A DNA stretch of 64,000 nucleotides, taken from the NCBI RefSeq assembly GCF_900105535.1, contig NZ_LT629779.1, positions 2,046,001 to 2,110,000 of the forward strand, read 5' to 3'. The DNA is from Pseudarthrobacter equi. GTDB lineage: Bacteria; Actinomycetota; Actinomycetes; Actinomycetales; Micrococcaceae. The notes beneath the pieces were generated by a model that was not told the DNA's origin, ran no database searches, and saw only the letters and a program-made list of their open reading frames with translations. Shown here in pieces: positions 46,019-55,173 of the stretch. Within the stretch, counting starts at the first letter, position 1. Every line of letters starts with the position of its first letter. Made by a program: the position numbers and the translations under genes.

Positions 46019-46522
46019 ATGTACTGTCCGTTCTGCCGCAATCCCGACTCCCGGGTGGTGGACAGCCGGATGGCCGACGACGGGTCCGCCATCCGCCGGC
46101 GCCGGCAGTGCCCGGAGTGCGGGCGCAGGTTCACCACCGTGGAAACCACCAGCCTGTCGGTCATCAAACGGTCCGGTGTGGGCGAGCCCTTCAGCCGCAG
46201 CAAGGTCATCAACGGCGTCCGCAAGGCCTGCCAGGGGCGCCCTGTGAGTGAGGACGACCTCGCCATGCTGGCGCAGGAAGTGGAAGAGCAGATCCGCGCT
46301 TCCGGCGCCGCGGAAATCGACGCCCATGAGGTGGGCCTGGTCATTCTTGGTCCGCTGCAGAAGCTGGACGAGGTCGCCTACCTCCGCTTCGCAAGCGTCT
46401 ACCAGGCCTTTGAATCCCTTGAGGACTTTGAGTCAGCCATCGCCCAGCTCCGCCACGAGGCGAAGGAAGATGCCACGGAAAGTCCTGTCACGCCGCGAAA
46501 GCCGGAAAAGACTTCCCTATAA
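46019..46522 (+). CDS. nrdR: Transcriptional repressor NrdR
   Basis: ATP/dATP-sensing repressor of ribonucleotide reductase genes, 167 residues. A zinc ribbon (MYCPFC with Cys3 and Cys6, CPECGRRF with Cys31 and Cys34) is followed by an ATP-cone domain ([27 protein letters not shown]). The length is standard. Two palindromes match NrdR boxes directly upstream, so the gene is probably autoregulated. GAGAGAGG precedes ATG 46019. The ribonucleotide reductase genes are not in the window. A very stable hairpin follows the stop codon. Confidence 0.97.
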   Translation: MYCPFCRNPDSRVVDSRMADDGSAIRRRRQCPECGRRFTTVETTSLSVIKRSGVGEPFSRSKVINGVRKACQGRPVSEDDLAMLAQEVEEQIRASGAAEIDAHEVGLVILGPLQKLDEVAYLRFASVYQAFESLEDFESAIAQLRHEAKEDATESPVTPRKPEKTSL

Positions 46523-46527
46523 GACTT

Positions 46528-46567
46528 CCGGCGGCAGCTGCGGAGGGGAAGCCGCAGCTGCCGCCGG
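46528..46567 (+). terminator. Very stable hairpin after nrdR
   Basis: A perfect 16-bp stem (46528-46543 with 46552-46567) around AGGGGAAG, starting 5 nt after the nrdR stop codon. No U-tract. Confidence 0.78.
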
Positions 46568-46672
46568 TACCTCACCCGCTCGGCGCGGCCTCACCAGCCA
46601 TGAACGTCCAGTGCGGCGGCCCTGTGGATCATCAATATGCAGTGCACCAAAAGCTCTGAACACGAAAACACA

Positions 46673-46704
46673 GAACACCCCTCCCGGATCCGGAAGGGGT
46701 GTTC
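46673..46704. terminator. Hairpin downstream of polyphosphate glucokinase gene
   Basis: Arms GAACACCCCT (46673-46682) and AGGGGTGTTC (46695-46704) pair over 10 bp, and the inner CCGGATCCGG is itself a palindrome that lengthens the structure. It lies between the nrdR and ppgK stop codons. Confidence 0.65.
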
Positions 46705-46741
46705 AGCGTCAACCGTAAGGGGCCCGGCTTCGCGGTGCGGC

Positions 46742-47545
46742 CTACTTGGTGAGCTTGTGCTGCAGCGCTATCTCCACAGCGGCGCCCACAATCCCGGCTT
46801 CGTTCCGGAGCACCGCCGGGACAATCGGGGTGCGGAGCTTGAGATTGGGCAGGTATTCGTCGGCACGCTTGGAGATGCCGCCGCCAACAATGAACAGTTC
46901 GGGGGAGAACAGGAACTCAACGTGGGAGAAGTAGCGCTGCAGCAGCACGCTGTATTCATCCCAGGACAGCCCGTCCCGCTCACGTGCCACGGCGGACGCC
47001 TTGGTCTCTGCATCGAAACCGTCCACCTCCAGGTGGCCCAGTTCGGCGTTCGGGACGAGCTTGCCGTCGAAGATGAAGGCCGAGCCGATGCCGGTGCCAA
47101 GCGTGATGACCAGGACGGTTCCCTTGACGCCTTCGCCCGCGCCGTAGCGGGCTTCCGCGAGTCCGGCGGCATCGGCGTCGTTGATTACCTCAACCGGGCG
47201 GCCAAGCCGGGCGGTGAGGAGGGCATCGATGTCCGTGTCGAGCCAGCTCTTGTCCACATTCGCGGCGGAGTGGACCACTCCGTGCTGGATGATGCCGGGG
47301 AAGGTCACGCCGACCGGCGAGCCGGCCTCAGGGGCCTCGGGACGCGCTGAGAGCTCGGCCACCACCAGTGCCACGGCCTCGGCCACGGCCTCGGGGGTGG
47401 CCGGCTGCGGCGTGGGAACCCGGAACCGGTCGCCCAGGAGCTTGCCCTTTTTCAGGTCGACGATGCCGCCCTTGATTCCCGTGCCTCCGATGTCGATGCC
47501 GATCAGCGGGGCGTTCTTGTGAGACTTCTCATCTTTCTTGGCCAA
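46742..47545 (-). CDS. ppgK: Polyphosphate glucokinase
   Basis: Phosphorylates glucose with polyphosphate (and often ATP). The ROK-fold protein has [29 protein letters not shown] (matching the polyphosphate-binding region), [16 protein letters not shown] and [12 protein letters not shown]. The zinc motif of standard ROK kinases is absent, as is typical for PpgK. From TTG 47545 there are 267 residues, matching the family (about 265). There is no ATG or GTG at a better place; the ribosome-binding site is weak. It is followed downstream on the same strand by nothing but a terminator. A second, ATP-type ROK kinase is at 4679. Confidence 0.93.
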   Translation of the reverse strand: MAKKDEKSHKNAPLIGIDIGGTGIKGGIVDLKKGKLLGDRFRVPTPQPATPEAVAEAVALVVAELSARPEAPEAGSPVGVTFPGIIQHGVVHSAANVDKSWLDTDIDALLTARLGRPVEVINDADAAGLAEARYGAGEGVKGTVLVITLGTGIGSAFIFDGKLVPNAELGHLEVDGFDAETKASAVARERDGLSWDEYSVLLQRYFSHVEFLFSPELFIVGGGISKRADEYLPNLKLRTPIVPAVLRNEAGIVGAAVEIALQHKLTK

Positions 47546-47636
47546 TGGGTTTCCGTTCGTGGCAGGGGACGGGCAGGGAATAGGGTGCCGGGCGGCTTGC
47601 AGCTCTCGCAGGCCGGTGCGGCCGCAGGGCGGCGCG

Positions 47637-48515
47637 CTACGGCAGGGTGAGGATTTCGGCGCCGCTTTCGGTGACGAGGAGGGTGTGCTCGAACTGGGCG
47701 GTGCGCTTGTGGTCTTTGGTGACAACGGTCCAGTCGTCGGCCCACATGTCCCATTCCACGGTGCCCAGGGTGAGCATCGGTTCAATGGTGAAGACCATGC
47801 CGGCCTCGATGACGGTGTTGTAGGCCGGGGCGGCGTCGTAATGCGGGATGATCAGCCCGGTGTGGAAAGCCTCGCCCACGCCGTGCCCGGTGAAGTCCCG
47901 GACCACACCGTAGCCGAAGCGCTTGGCGTAGGACTGGATGGCGCGGCCAATGACGTTGATTTCGCGGCCCGGGGCAACGGCTTTGATGGCCCTGTTCAGG
48001 GATTCCTGCGTCCGTTTAACCAGCAGCCGGGAATCTTCATCCACGTCGCCCACCAGGAAGGTGTAGTTGGTGTCGCCGTGGACGCCGTTGATGAAGGCGG
48101 TGATGTCGATGTTGATGATGTCGCCGTCCTGGACCACCGTGCTGTCCGGGATGCCGTGGCAGATGACCTCGTTCAGGGAAGAGCACAGGGACTTGGGAAA
48201 GCCACGGTAGCCCAGCGTGGAGGGGTAGGCGTTGTGGTCGAGGAGGAACTCATGGCCCACCTTGTCCAGTTGGTCGGTGGTGACGCCGGGCTCAATGTGC
48301 TTTCCCACCTCGACGATGGCCTGCGCCGCGATCTTCCCCGCGATGCGGATCTTCTCGATGGTCTCCGCGGATTTTACTTCGGAGCCGGTGAATTTGGCAG
48401 GGGCGGGTTTGCCCACGTACTCCGGGCGGGGGATGGACGCCGGGACGGGACGCTGCGGGCTGACGGTACCGGGGGTGAGGGTGCCGATGGGTGCAGTCGA
48501 GGCAAGGGAAGGCAT
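47637..48515 (-). CDS. map: Type I methionine aminopeptidase
   Basis: Removes the N-terminal methionine of new proteins. The 292-residue protein has a roughly 40-residue N-terminal extension seen in many actinobacterial MetAP isoforms, then the pita-bread catalytic domain: [15 protein letters not shown] (His), [11 protein letters not shown] (Asp), GDTNYTF (Asp), GHGVGEAFH (His), FTIEPML (Glu) and QFEHTLLVT (Glu), covering the two metal sites. TATGAT lies 6 nt before ATG 48515, so the mRNA is predicted leaderless. It lies upstream of ppgK on the same strand but separated by 91 bp. Confidence 0.96.
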   Translation of the reverse strand: MPSLASTAPIGTLTPGTVSPQRPVPASIPRPEYVGKPAPAKFTGSEVKSAETIEKIRIAGKIAAQAIVEVGKHIEPGVTTDQLDKVGHEFLLDHNAYPSTLGYRGFPKSLCSSLNEVICHGIPDSTVVQDGDIINIDITAFINGVHGDTNYTFLVGDVDEDSRLLVKRTQESLNRAIKAVAPGREINVIGRAIQSYAKRFGYGVVRDFTGHGVGEAFHTGLIIPHYDAAPAYNTVIEAGMVFTIEPMLTLGTVEWDMWADDWTVVTKDHKRTAQFEHTLLVTESGAEILTLP

Positions 48516-48521
48516 AGATTG

Positions 48522-48527
48522 ATCATA
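48522..48527 (-). promoter_or_regulatory. -10 hexamer (TATGAT) of map
   Basis: On the - strand TATGAT is followed by CAATCT and ATG 48515. A near-consensus -10 with a 6-nt spacer. Confidence 0.62.
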
Positions 48528-48635
48528 TAAGGCACCACAGAACGCCTAACAACCGCGAAGCCGGGCATGCCGCCGTAAGAATCAACGTTACGCGGATCAC
48601 GTTCCGGAAGCGCCGGCCGAACCGAGGGAGCAGCA

Positions 48636-48800
48636 ATGCCTGAGTACTGGTACAACGTCAATACCCACGAGGTCGAAGAGGACAGGCTTTCCGACTGGAG
48701 CCAGCTGATCGGACCCTACAAGACGAGGGAAGAAGCCGAGCACGCGATTGAAAAGGTCCGCGCCCGCAACGAGTCCTGGGAAAAGGGCGACGACGACTGA
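48636..48800 (+). CDS. Small (54-residue) SPOR-like protein
   Basis: A short, acidic protein: starts MPEYWYNVNTHEVEED and ends WEKGDDD. The middle (LIGPYKTREEAEHAIEKVRARN) has the glycine-pro-tyr turn and helix typical of SPOR/sporulation-related repeats. GAGGGAG lies 7 nt before ATG 48636. It is divergent from map. Such small proteins in Arthrobacter are usually annotated as SPOR-domain or hypothetical; a true peptidoglycan-binding SPOR fold would need more residues, so function is uncertain. It is the only very short gene that I can support in the window. Confidence 0.75.
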   Translation: MPEYWYNVNTHEVEEDRLSDWSQLIGPYKTREEAEHAIEKVRARNESWEKGDDD

Positions 48801-48832
48801 CGGGCAGGTGCCCGCCCTGAAGCAGGTGCCGC

Positions 48833-49723
48833 CTAGAAGGAGTGCTCGGGGCCGGGGAACTGCCCGGTCCGGACGTCGTTGCCGTACTCCGTGGCCGCCT
48901 CGAGCAGCGTGCTGCGCAGGTCCGCGTACTGCTTAACGAACTTTGCCATCCGGCCGCCGCGGAGTCCGGCCATGTCCTGCCAGACGAGCACCTGGCCGGT
49001 GGTTTCCTTGCCCGCGCCGATGCCCACGGTGGGAACGTCGACGGCGGCGTCCACGGCGGCCGCGGTTTCGGCCGGGACCATTTCCATGAGGACACAGAAC
49101 GCCCCCGCCCCGGCCAAAGCGACGGCGTCGTCAATCAGGCGCTGTGCATCGTCGCCGCGGCCCTGGACCCGGTAGCCGCCCAGGGCATGTTCGCTCTGCG
49201 GAGTGAAACCGATGTGGGCCATCACGGGAACACCGGCCTGGACCATGGCCCGGACAGTGGGGGCGTAGTAGGCGCCGCCTTCGATCTTGACCGCCTGGGC
49301 CAGGCCCTCTTTCAGGAAGCGCACGCCGGTGGCCACCGCCTGCTCCACTGAAACCTCGTAGCTGCCAAAAGGCAGGTCCGCCACCACCAGGGCGCGTTTG
49401 GCGGTGCGCGCGACCGCCCGGCACAGGGGGAGGAGCTCGTCAACGGTGACGGGCAAAGACGTTTCGTTCCCAAAGACGTTGTTGGAGGCGGAGTCGCCCA
49501 CCAGCAGGACTTCGATCCCGGCGGCGTCAAAAATTTCGGCCGTGTACTGCTCGTAGGCGGTCAGCATCGCGAACCGTGTTCCGTCCCGCTTGGCCTGCTG
49601 CAGGTGGTGGATGCGTACCTTGGCCGGCTTCCGCTCTGCTGCGGGCGCCGGCTGCGCAGGGCCAGTGCCGTAGGGGGCGGGTACTTCGGCGGACGCGCGT
49701 GATTCGGAGCTGTTGGAGGCCAT
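48833..49723 (-). CDS. panB: 3-methyl-2-oxobutanoate hydroxymethyltransferase
   Basis: First committed step of pantothenate and coenzyme A synthesis, using methylene-tetrahydrofolate. The 296-residue protein has MLTAYEQYTAEIFDAAGIEVLLVGDSASNNVFG, DLPFGSYE, KIEGGAYYAPTVRAMVQAGVPVMAHIGFTPQSE and FCVLMEMVP, covering metal and ketovalerate-binding residues. A 30-residue low-complexity N-terminus precedes the core. TACGCT ends 6 nt before ATG 49723. It is divergent from glnA2 and monocistronic; panC is not adjacent. Confidence 0.95.
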   Translation of the reverse strand: MASNSSESRASAEVPAPYGTGPAQPAPAAERKPAKVRIHHLQQAKRDGTRFAMLTAYEQYTAEIFDAAGIEVLLVGDSASNNVFGNETSLPVTVDELLPLCRAVARTAKRALVVADLPFGSYEVSVEQAVATGVRFLKEGLAQAVKIEGGAYYAPTVRAMVQAGVPVMAHIGFTPQSEHALGGYRVQGRGDDAQRLIDDAVALAGAGAFCVLMEMVPAETAAAVDAAVDVPTVGIGAGKETTGQVLVWQDMAGLRGGRMAKFVKQYADLRSTLLEAATEYGNDVRTGQFPGPEHSF

Positions 49724-49729
49724 GGGACG

Positions 49730-49735
49730 AGCGTA
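49730..49735 (-). promoter_or_regulatory. -10 hexamer (TACGCT) of panB
   Basis: On the - strand TACGCT is followed by CGTCCC and ATG 49723. Predicted leaderless. The TANNNT actinobacterial pattern is satisfied. Confidence 0.5.
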
Positions 49736-49865
49736 GTGCGGTACCCGCCGTCCTAGCTACCGCGGGGGCGGGCACTAAAGGTGATAACGGTCATAACCAG
49801 GGGTGTCGGCCGGCTGGCGGGAACGGCCAAACCGGCGCCGCGGGCCGCCGCGGACCGTGCGCCAG

Positions 49866-49881
49866 GTTAATGCTGTGTTAC
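49866..49881. promoter_or_regulatory. GlnR-like site upstream of glnA2
   Basis: GTTAA-N6-GTTAC (read on the other strand GTAAC-N6-TTAAC) satisfies the AC-N9-AC core of actinobacterial GlnR sites. It lies about 120 bp before the glnA2 ATG. The remaining part of 49736-49997 contains no gene; TAGTAC near 49917 is a possible -10. Confidence 0.45.
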
Positions 49882-49997
49882 GTGCGGCGCAGGCTCAAGC
49901 ATCGGCGTCGAATGCTTAGTACAGTGTTGGTGAACTGCTGCCGGCTTTCCCCTTGCGTGGACCCGGAGCATGGACGTTGACCGGAGAAGAGGCCATC

Positions 49998-51338
49998 ATG
50001 GACCGCCAGCAAGAATTTGTCCTGCGCACAATCGAAGAGCGCGACGTACGTTTCGTGCGGCTGTGGTTCACCGACGTCGTGGGATCGCTGAAGTCCGTGG
50101 CGCTGGCGCCGGCGGAAGTTGAAGGAGCCTTCGAGGAAGGCCTTGGCTTCGACGGTTCCTCCATCGAGGGCCTGGCCCGCGTTTTCGAGTCGGACATGCT
50201 GCTGCAGCCCGACCCGGCGACCTTCCAGATCCTGCCCTGGCGCGGTGAGACCGAACAGACCTCGCGGATGTTCTGCGACATCCTGACGCCTGACGGTGAG
50301 CCGTCTACAGCGGACCCCCGCAACGTCCTCAAGCGGACCCTGGCCAAGGCCGCAGACATGGGCTTCACCTGCTATACGCACCCGGAGATTGAGTTCTACC
50401 TCCTGAAGTCCCAGGAACTGGGTGCGGACGGCGCGCCGGTGCCTGTCGACGAGGGCGGATACTTCGACCACGTGCCCGGTGGCGTGGCGCAGGACTTCCG
50501 CAGGACCGCTGTCACCATGCTTGAGTCTGTGGGGATCTCGGTGGAATTCAGCCACCACGAGGGCGGCCCCGGCCAGAACGAGATCGATCTCCGCTACGCC
50601 GACGCCCTCCAGACCGCGGACAACATTATGACGTTCCGCACTGTTATTAAGGAGGTGGCACTCCAGCAGGGAACCTACGCCACCTTCATGCCCAAACCGT
50701 TCACGGCCCACCCGGGTTCGGGCATGCACACGCACTTCTCCCTGTTCGAAGGGGACAGCAACGCATTCTTCGAGGCCGGTGCCGAGTACCAGCTGTCCAA
50801 GACGGCCCGCCAGTTCATTGCAGGCATCCTCAAGCACGCGCCCGAATTCACCGCCGTCACCAACCAGTTCGTGAACTCCTACAAGCGCCTCTGGGGCGGT
50901 GGCGAAGCACCGAGCTACCTGAGCTGGGGCCACAACAACCGTTCCGCGCTGGTGCGCGTACCCCTGTACAAGCCGGGTAAGGGCCAGTCCGCCCGGATCG
51001 AATACCGCGGCATCGATTCCGCCACCAACCCGTACCTGGCGTACGCCGTGCTGCTGGGCGCAGGCCTCAAGGGCATCGAGGAAGGCTACGACCTCCCGGC
51101 CGCAGCGGAGGACGACGTCTGGTCGCTGAGCTCGGCAGAGCGCCGGGCCATGGGCCACGACCCCCTCCCGGCCAGCCTGCATGACGCCATCCGGGCCATG
51201 GAGGACTCTGAACTGATGCCGCAGATCCTGGGCGAGCAGGTTTTCGAGCACTTCCTCCGGAACAAGCGGGCCGAATGGCAGGACTACCGCCTGCAGGTGA
51301 CGCCCTACGAACTGCAGCGCAATCTCGGCATCCTTTAG
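49998..51338 (+). CDS. glnA2: Type I glutamine synthetase, GlnA2-like
   Basis: GS-fold enzyme of 446 residues, the same length as M. tuberculosis GlnA2. It has GFDGSSIEGLARVFESDM, the metal and ATP ligands in EIEFYLL, NEIDLRYADALQTADNIMTF, GSGMHTHFSLF, NSYKRLWGGGEAP and NRSALVRVPLY. The residue aligned with the adenylylation tyrosine lies in EEGYDLP (Tyr364) rather than the usual NLYELP context, and modification there is uncertain. ATG 49998 follows GGAGAAGAGG. It is 9 bp upstream of glnE, so both form one operon. Whether it makes glutamine or acts on another amine is unresolved. Confidence 0.93.
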   Translation: MDRQQEFVLRTIEERDVRFVRLWFTDVVGSLKSVALAPAEVEGAFEEGLGFDGSSIEGLARVFESDMLLQPDPATFQILPWRGETEQTSRMFCDILTPDGEPSTADPRNVLKRTLAKAADMGFTCYTHPEIEFYLLKSQELGADGAPVPVDEGGYFDHVPGGVAQDFRRTAVTMLESVGISVEFSHHEGGPGQNEIDLRYADALQTADNIMTFRTVIKEVALQQGTYATFMPKPFTAHPGSGMHTHFSLFEGDSNAFFEAGAEYQLSKTARQFIAGILKHAPEFTAVTNQFVNSYKRLWGGGEAPSYLSWGHNNRSALVRVPLYKPGKGQSARIEYRGIDSATNPYLAYAVLLGAGLKGIEEGYDLPAAAEDDVWSLSSAERRAMGHDPLPASLHDAIRAMEDSELMPQILGEQVFEHFLRNKRAEWQDYRLQVTPYELQRNLGIL

Positions 51339-51347
51339 GCCGCGGGC

Positions 51348-54300
51348 GTGAGCCTGGCACGCCGCCTCATCGCGGCCGGATTTAGCGACCTTGAAAAAGG
51401 CGAACGCTTCCTGGCGGCCCGTGAGCTGGAAGGGCTGGACCAGGAGAAGCTGTTCGCCGGGCTGCAGCTCGCTGCCAGCCCGGACACGGCTTTGCAGTCC
51501 CTCGTTCGGCTGATCGAAAAACACCCCGGCCTGCGCGACATCGCCGGGGCGGATCCCGAAACCAGCGAACCGCTGTACCGGGTACTCGGCGCCTCGGAGG
51601 CCCTGGGCGAGTTCCTGATCCGGCACCCCGAACACCTCACGGCGTTCAATGTCCGCACCAGTCCGGAGCCCCTCCCCGCCGACCCCGCGGAGCTGCGGTC
51701 CACGCTGCTGCAGTCGGTGGGCGCCGATCCCCGCGCCGCGCGCCCCGTTGCTGCCGCGACGGGCGCGGAGGCCTACGCTGCGCTGCGGACGGCGTACCGC
51801 AGGGGAGTGGTGGACCTGGCCATCAAGGATCTCTGCGCCGCGGACCCGCTGGACTTCCTGCCGTCCGTGGGCGGCGAGCTGGCCGACCTCGCCGGCGCGG
51901 CCATCGAAGCCGCGCTAGCCGTGTCGCGGGCCGAGGCGGCAGAACAGTTCGACGCCGCCGACGTCGCCGATGTTGGCCTGGCGGTCATCGGGATGGGCAA
52001 GTGCGGCGCCCGCGAGCTGAACTACATCTCCGACGTCGACGTCATCTACGTCATCGATGCCGGGCAGCTGGAGGACGCTCACGCCAACACCATCGGAACC
52101 GCGCTGGCCAGTGGGATCTCCCGGGCCATCTCCTCCGTGGCGCGCGAACCCGGACTCTGGGAAGTCGACGCGAACCTCCGGCCTGAAGGTAAATCCGGGC
52201 CGCTGGTACGCACCCTGGCCTCCCACGAGGCCTACTATGCGCGCTGGGCCGAAAGCTGGGAGTTCCAGGCATTGCTGAAGGCTCGCACCATCGCCGGGGA
52301 CGCCCGGCTGGGCCGCCGGTACGAGGAAGCGGTGGCCCCGCTGATCTGGAATTCGGCAGGCCGCGACGGGTTCGTCGAGTCCGTCCAGGCCATGCGCCGG
52401 CGGGTGACCGAGCACATCCCCGCCGCCGAGGAGCAGCGGCAGATCAAGCTGGGCCGCGGCGGCCTGCGCGACGTGGAGTTCACGGTCCAGTTGCTGCAGC
52501 TGGTACACGGCAAGGCAGATGAGACATTACGACGGCGGGACACCACGTCGGCGATCGCGGCACTGTCGGCGGGCGGTTACATCGGGCGCACGGACGCCGC
52601 AGCCTTCGACAACGCCTACCGGTACCTTCGGCTCCTGGAGCACCGGATCCAGCTGTTCCAGTTGCGCCGCACCCACCTGATGCCGGTGGCCGAACCGGCG
52701 CTGCGTGCCCTGGCGAAGGCCGTGCTTGGCCCGTTCTCCAATGAGCGGCCGCACCCGGATGCCCTCCTGGCCGCCTGGCAAAAGACCAAACGGTCCGTCC
52801 GGGAACTCCACGAACGGATCTTCTACCGGCCGCTGCTCAACTCGGCGGCCAAGCTCAGCAGTGAGGATGCCAGGCTCACCCCCGAGGCCGCGCAGGCCCG
52901 GCTGGCAGCGCTTGGATACAGTGACCCGCAGGGCGCGATGCGGCACATCGAAGCTTTGACGGCCGGTGTCAGCCGGCGGGCCGCCCTGCAACGCCAGCTG
53001 CTCCCGATCCTCCTGGACTGGCTCGCCGAGGGCGTGGATCCCGACGCCGGCCTGCTCGCCTTCCGCCGGGTCAGCGAGGCCCTGGGAACCACCCACTGGT
53101 ACCTTGGCCTGCTCCGCGACTCGAACGCCGCCGCTGAGCGGCTCTGCCACATGCTCTCCAACTCGCGGCTGATCGCCGACCTGCTGGAAGTGTCCCCGGA
53201 GTCGGTTGCCTGGCTGGGGCAGGACAAGGACCTTGTTCCGGTGTCCTTCGAAGCGCAGTGGCAGGAAATTACGTCCAAGATGTCACGGCACGCCGATCCA
53301 GAAAGCGCCATGCGCCTGATCCGGCTCATCCGCCGGCGGGAAATTCTCCGGATCGCCATCGCCGACTCGGCAGGGCTGCTGGACCAGGACCAGGTGGGCT
53401 CCGCACTCGCGGATAATGACCGGGCCGCGGTCCTGGGTGCCCTGCGCGTGGCCGAGGGGATCGTGTCCGCCGGCGGACCCCTTAAGACCGCCGTGCTGGT
53501 GGTTGCCATGGGGCGGCAGGGCGGACGGGAAATCGGGTACGGTTCCGACGCCGATGTCATGTACGTCCACCGGGCCCTGCCGGGTTTTTCCGAGGCTGAG
53601 GCCCAGGAACAGGCGGGCAGGATCGTCGCCAAGGTGTCCAGCCTGCTGACCCAGCCGTTGAAGCCGGCCATTACGGCCGAACGCGTCCTGCAGATGGACG
53701 CTGACCTTCGGCCGGAAGGCAAGAACGGGGCAATGGTCCGCTCCCTCGAATCCTTCGCCGAGTACTACCGGCGCTGGTCACTGATCTGGGAAGCCCAGGC
53801 GCTGCTCCGCGCGCGTCCGATGGCCGGTAACGACGGCCTCGCGGCCGACTTCCTGGCCCTGATCGACCCCATTCGCTATCCGGAGTCCGTTGCGGGGCAG
53901 GACGTCCGGGAGATCCGCAGGGTGAAGGCCCGGGTGGAGTCGGAACGGTTGCCCCGCGGTGCCGATCCCGCCCGGCACCTGAAGCTGGGCCGCGGCGGCC
54001 TGAGCGACGTCGAATGGCTGGTCCAGCTGCTCCAGCTCCAGCACGCCGGCGAACACCCGGAGCTGCGGACTACGTCCACCCTTCCGGCGCTGGAGGCCGC
54101 GGCTGCGCTTGGGCTGCTGTCCCGGGATGACTCCGAAACGCTGGCGCAGGCCTGGCGGCTGGCGAGCAGGATCAGGTCCGCAAACGTCATCTGGAACGGC
54201 AAGGCGTCCGACCTTCTGCCCTCATCCCGCCGCGACCTGGAAGCGGTGGCGCGGTGGTGCGGCTACGAGCCCGGCCACGCCGCAGCCCTCGAGGAGGATT

Positions 54301-54359
54301 ACCTCCGAGTCAGCCGCCGGGCACGTGGAGTCTTTGAGCGCATCTTCTATGGGCACTGA
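51348..54359 (+). CDS. glnE: Bifunctional glutamine synthetase adenylyltransferase / adenylyl-removing enzyme
   Basis: Adds AMP to and removes AMP from glutamine synthetase to match activity to nitrogen supply. The 1003-residue protein has two nucleotidyltransferase domains. The first, near residues 215-230, has GMGKCGARELNYISDVDVIYV; the second, near 720-735, has AMGRQGGREIGYGSDADVMYV. Both show the G-rich loop and SDxD metal site. Regulatory helical regions lie between and at the C-terminus (LGRGGLRDVEFTVQLLQL and LGRGGLSDVEWLVQLLQL). GTG 51348 is 9 bp after glnA2. The target is probably GlnA1, encoded just downstream on the opposite strand. Confidence 0.97.
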   Translation: MSLARRLIAAGFSDLEKGERFLAARELEGLDQEKLFAGLQLAASPDTALQSLVRLIEKHPGLRDIAGADPETSEPLYRVLGASEALGEFLIRHPEHLTAFNVRTSPEPLPADPAELRSTLLQSVGADPRAARPVAAATGAEAYAALRTAYRRGVVDLAIKDLCAADPLDFLPSVGGELADLAGAAIEAALAVSRAEAAEQFDAADVADVGLAVIGMGKCGARELNYISDVDVIYVIDAGQLEDAHANTIGTALASGISRAISSVAREPGLWEVDANLRPEGKSGPLVRTLASHEAYYARWAESWEFQALLKARTIAGDARLGRRYEEAVAPLIWNSAGRDGFVESVQAMRRRVTEHIPAAEEQRQIKLGRGGLRDVEFTVQLLQLVHGKADETLRRRDTTSAIAALSAGGYIGRTDAAAFDNAYRYLRLLEHRIQLFQLRRTHLMPVAEPALRALAKAVLGPFSNERPHPDALLAAWQKTKRSVRELHERIFYRPLLNSAAKLSSEDARLTPEAAQARLAALGYSDPQGAMRHIEALTAGVSRRAALQRQLLPILLDWLAEGVDPDAGLLAFRRVSEALGTTHWYLGLLRDSNAAAERLCHMLSNSRLIADLLEVSPESVAWLGQDKDLVPVSFEAQWQEITSKMSRHADPESAMRLIRLIRRREILRIAIADSAGLLDQDQVGSALADNDRAAVLGALRVAEGIVSAGGPLKTAVLVVAMGRQGGREIGYGSDADVMYVHRALPGFSEAEAQEQAGRIVAKVSSLLTQPLKPAITAERVLQMDADLRPEGKNGAMVRSLESFAEYYRRWSLIWEAQALLRARPMAGNDGLAADFLALIDPIRYPESVAGQDVREIRRVKARVESERLPRGADPARHLKLGRGGLSDVEWLVQLLQLQHAGEHPELRTTSTLPALEAAAALGLLSRDDSETLAQAWRLASRIRSANVIWNGKASDLLPSSRRDLEAVARWCGYEPGHAAALEEDYLRVSRRARGVFERIFYGH

Positions 54360-54891
54360 CGGGTTCCTTGGGGCCGTCTGGATCATCCCGCTGCGGGATC
54401 TGGATGCGGACGCCCAGGCAATCCAACTGGACGCTGTGGCGAGGCTCCGGCTCCAGCCCGGCCAGGAGAGATTCGTGGGTGATCCTCTGCGGATGGCCCT
54501 CACCGGCCTGGCCGAAGAGGGGCGGCATCCCTTCGTGATGGAGGCCGGCGGGCGGGCCATAGGCGTGCTCACCCTGCAATCCGGGGCAGCCACCCTGGCC
54601 GGCTGGCCGGATGACGGCTCCGCCTGGCTGCTCCGCGGCTTCCTCGTGGACCGGCGCCAGCAGGGCAAAGGCCTGGGGACGCTGGGAGCCGCCGCCGCCG
54701 TGGTGGCGGCAGGAAAACTCGAGCGCCGGCACCCAACCGGTGCATCCGGCGTCGTACTCTCCGTCAACGAGGCCAACGGGCCGGGGCTGGCTGCGTACCT
54801 GAAGGCCGGCTTCGTGGACCACGGCCGGTACACCGGCGGATCTGCGGGGCCGCAGCGCACCCTGTTCATGCCGTTCGCCAAGCCACAATGA
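54349..54891 (+). CDS. GNAT-family N-acetyltransferase
   Basis: Predicted acetyl-CoA-dependent N-acetyltransferase of 180 residues. The GNAT fold shows the acetyl-CoA binding motif RGFLVDRRQQGKGLGTLGAAAAV and the C-terminal NEANGPGLAAYLKAGFVDHG. ATG 54349 overlaps the glnE stop by 11 bp, so the gene is coupled to glnE. The acceptor is unknown. Being the last gene of the glnA2-glnE unit, a role in nitrogen regulation is conceivable but has no direct support. Confidence 0.88.
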   Translation: MGTDGFLGAVWIIPLRDLDADAQAIQLDAVARLRLQPGQERFVGDPLRMALTGLAEEGRHPFVMEAGGRAIGVLTLQSGAATLAGWPDDGSAWLLRGFLVDRRQQGKGLGTLGAAAAVVAAGKLERRHPTGASGVVLSVNEANGPGLAAYLKAGFVDHGRYTGGSAGPQRTLFMPFAKPQ

Positions 54892-54936
54892 GGTAACACC
54901 GGCGGGCCCTTATTGCGCTGGGAAACCGTTTAATCG

Positions 54937-55066
54937 ATGATGTGGAATGGCGGTGTTCTTCAACCTTGTTGGGGGGAAGGCTCGAACAGTCTTCGTCTCG
55001 GGGGACATTCGTCAGGAGGCCCGGCTCCCGGTCTCAGCACGTCTGGAGCCGGGCCTCCACCTTTTA
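54937..55066 (+). other. Unassigned structured region, possible 3' UTR or small RNA
   Basis: A G-rich non-coding stretch between the GNAT gene and the terminator at 55015-55066. Possible promoter elements (TTGCGC at about 54913 and TTTAAT or GATGAT further on) precede it. No convincing open reading frame with a ribosome-binding site is present. It is either the 3' end of the glnE operon mRNA or a separate small RNA that ends at the strong terminator. Confidence 0.3.
55015..55066 (+). terminator. Terminator of the glnA2-glnE-GNAT operon
   Basis: A perfect 14-bp GC-rich stem (55015-55028 with 55045-55058) with a 16-nt loop, followed by ACCTTTTAAT. Confidence 0.88.
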
Positions 55067-55096
55067 ATCATTCCGGGCATCCGGCCCGGGAACGCG

Positions 55097-55130
55097 GAAG
55101 GCGGCCACCGGATTACCGGTGGCCGCCTTC
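55097..55130 (-). terminator. Terminator of glnA1
   Basis: A perfect 15-bp stem (55097-55111 with 55116-55130) with an ATTA loop. On the - strand it follows the glnA1 stop codon; the U-tract is absent. Confidence 0.78.
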
Positions 55131-55173
55131 GCTGTCTCAGCGGTCCTGGCAGTACTGCCAGGCGGAGTGGAGA

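Noticed and set aside
49878..51635. A 585-codon frame opposite glnA2
   Set aside because: Shadow of glnA2, extending into the glnE start; no initiation signal.
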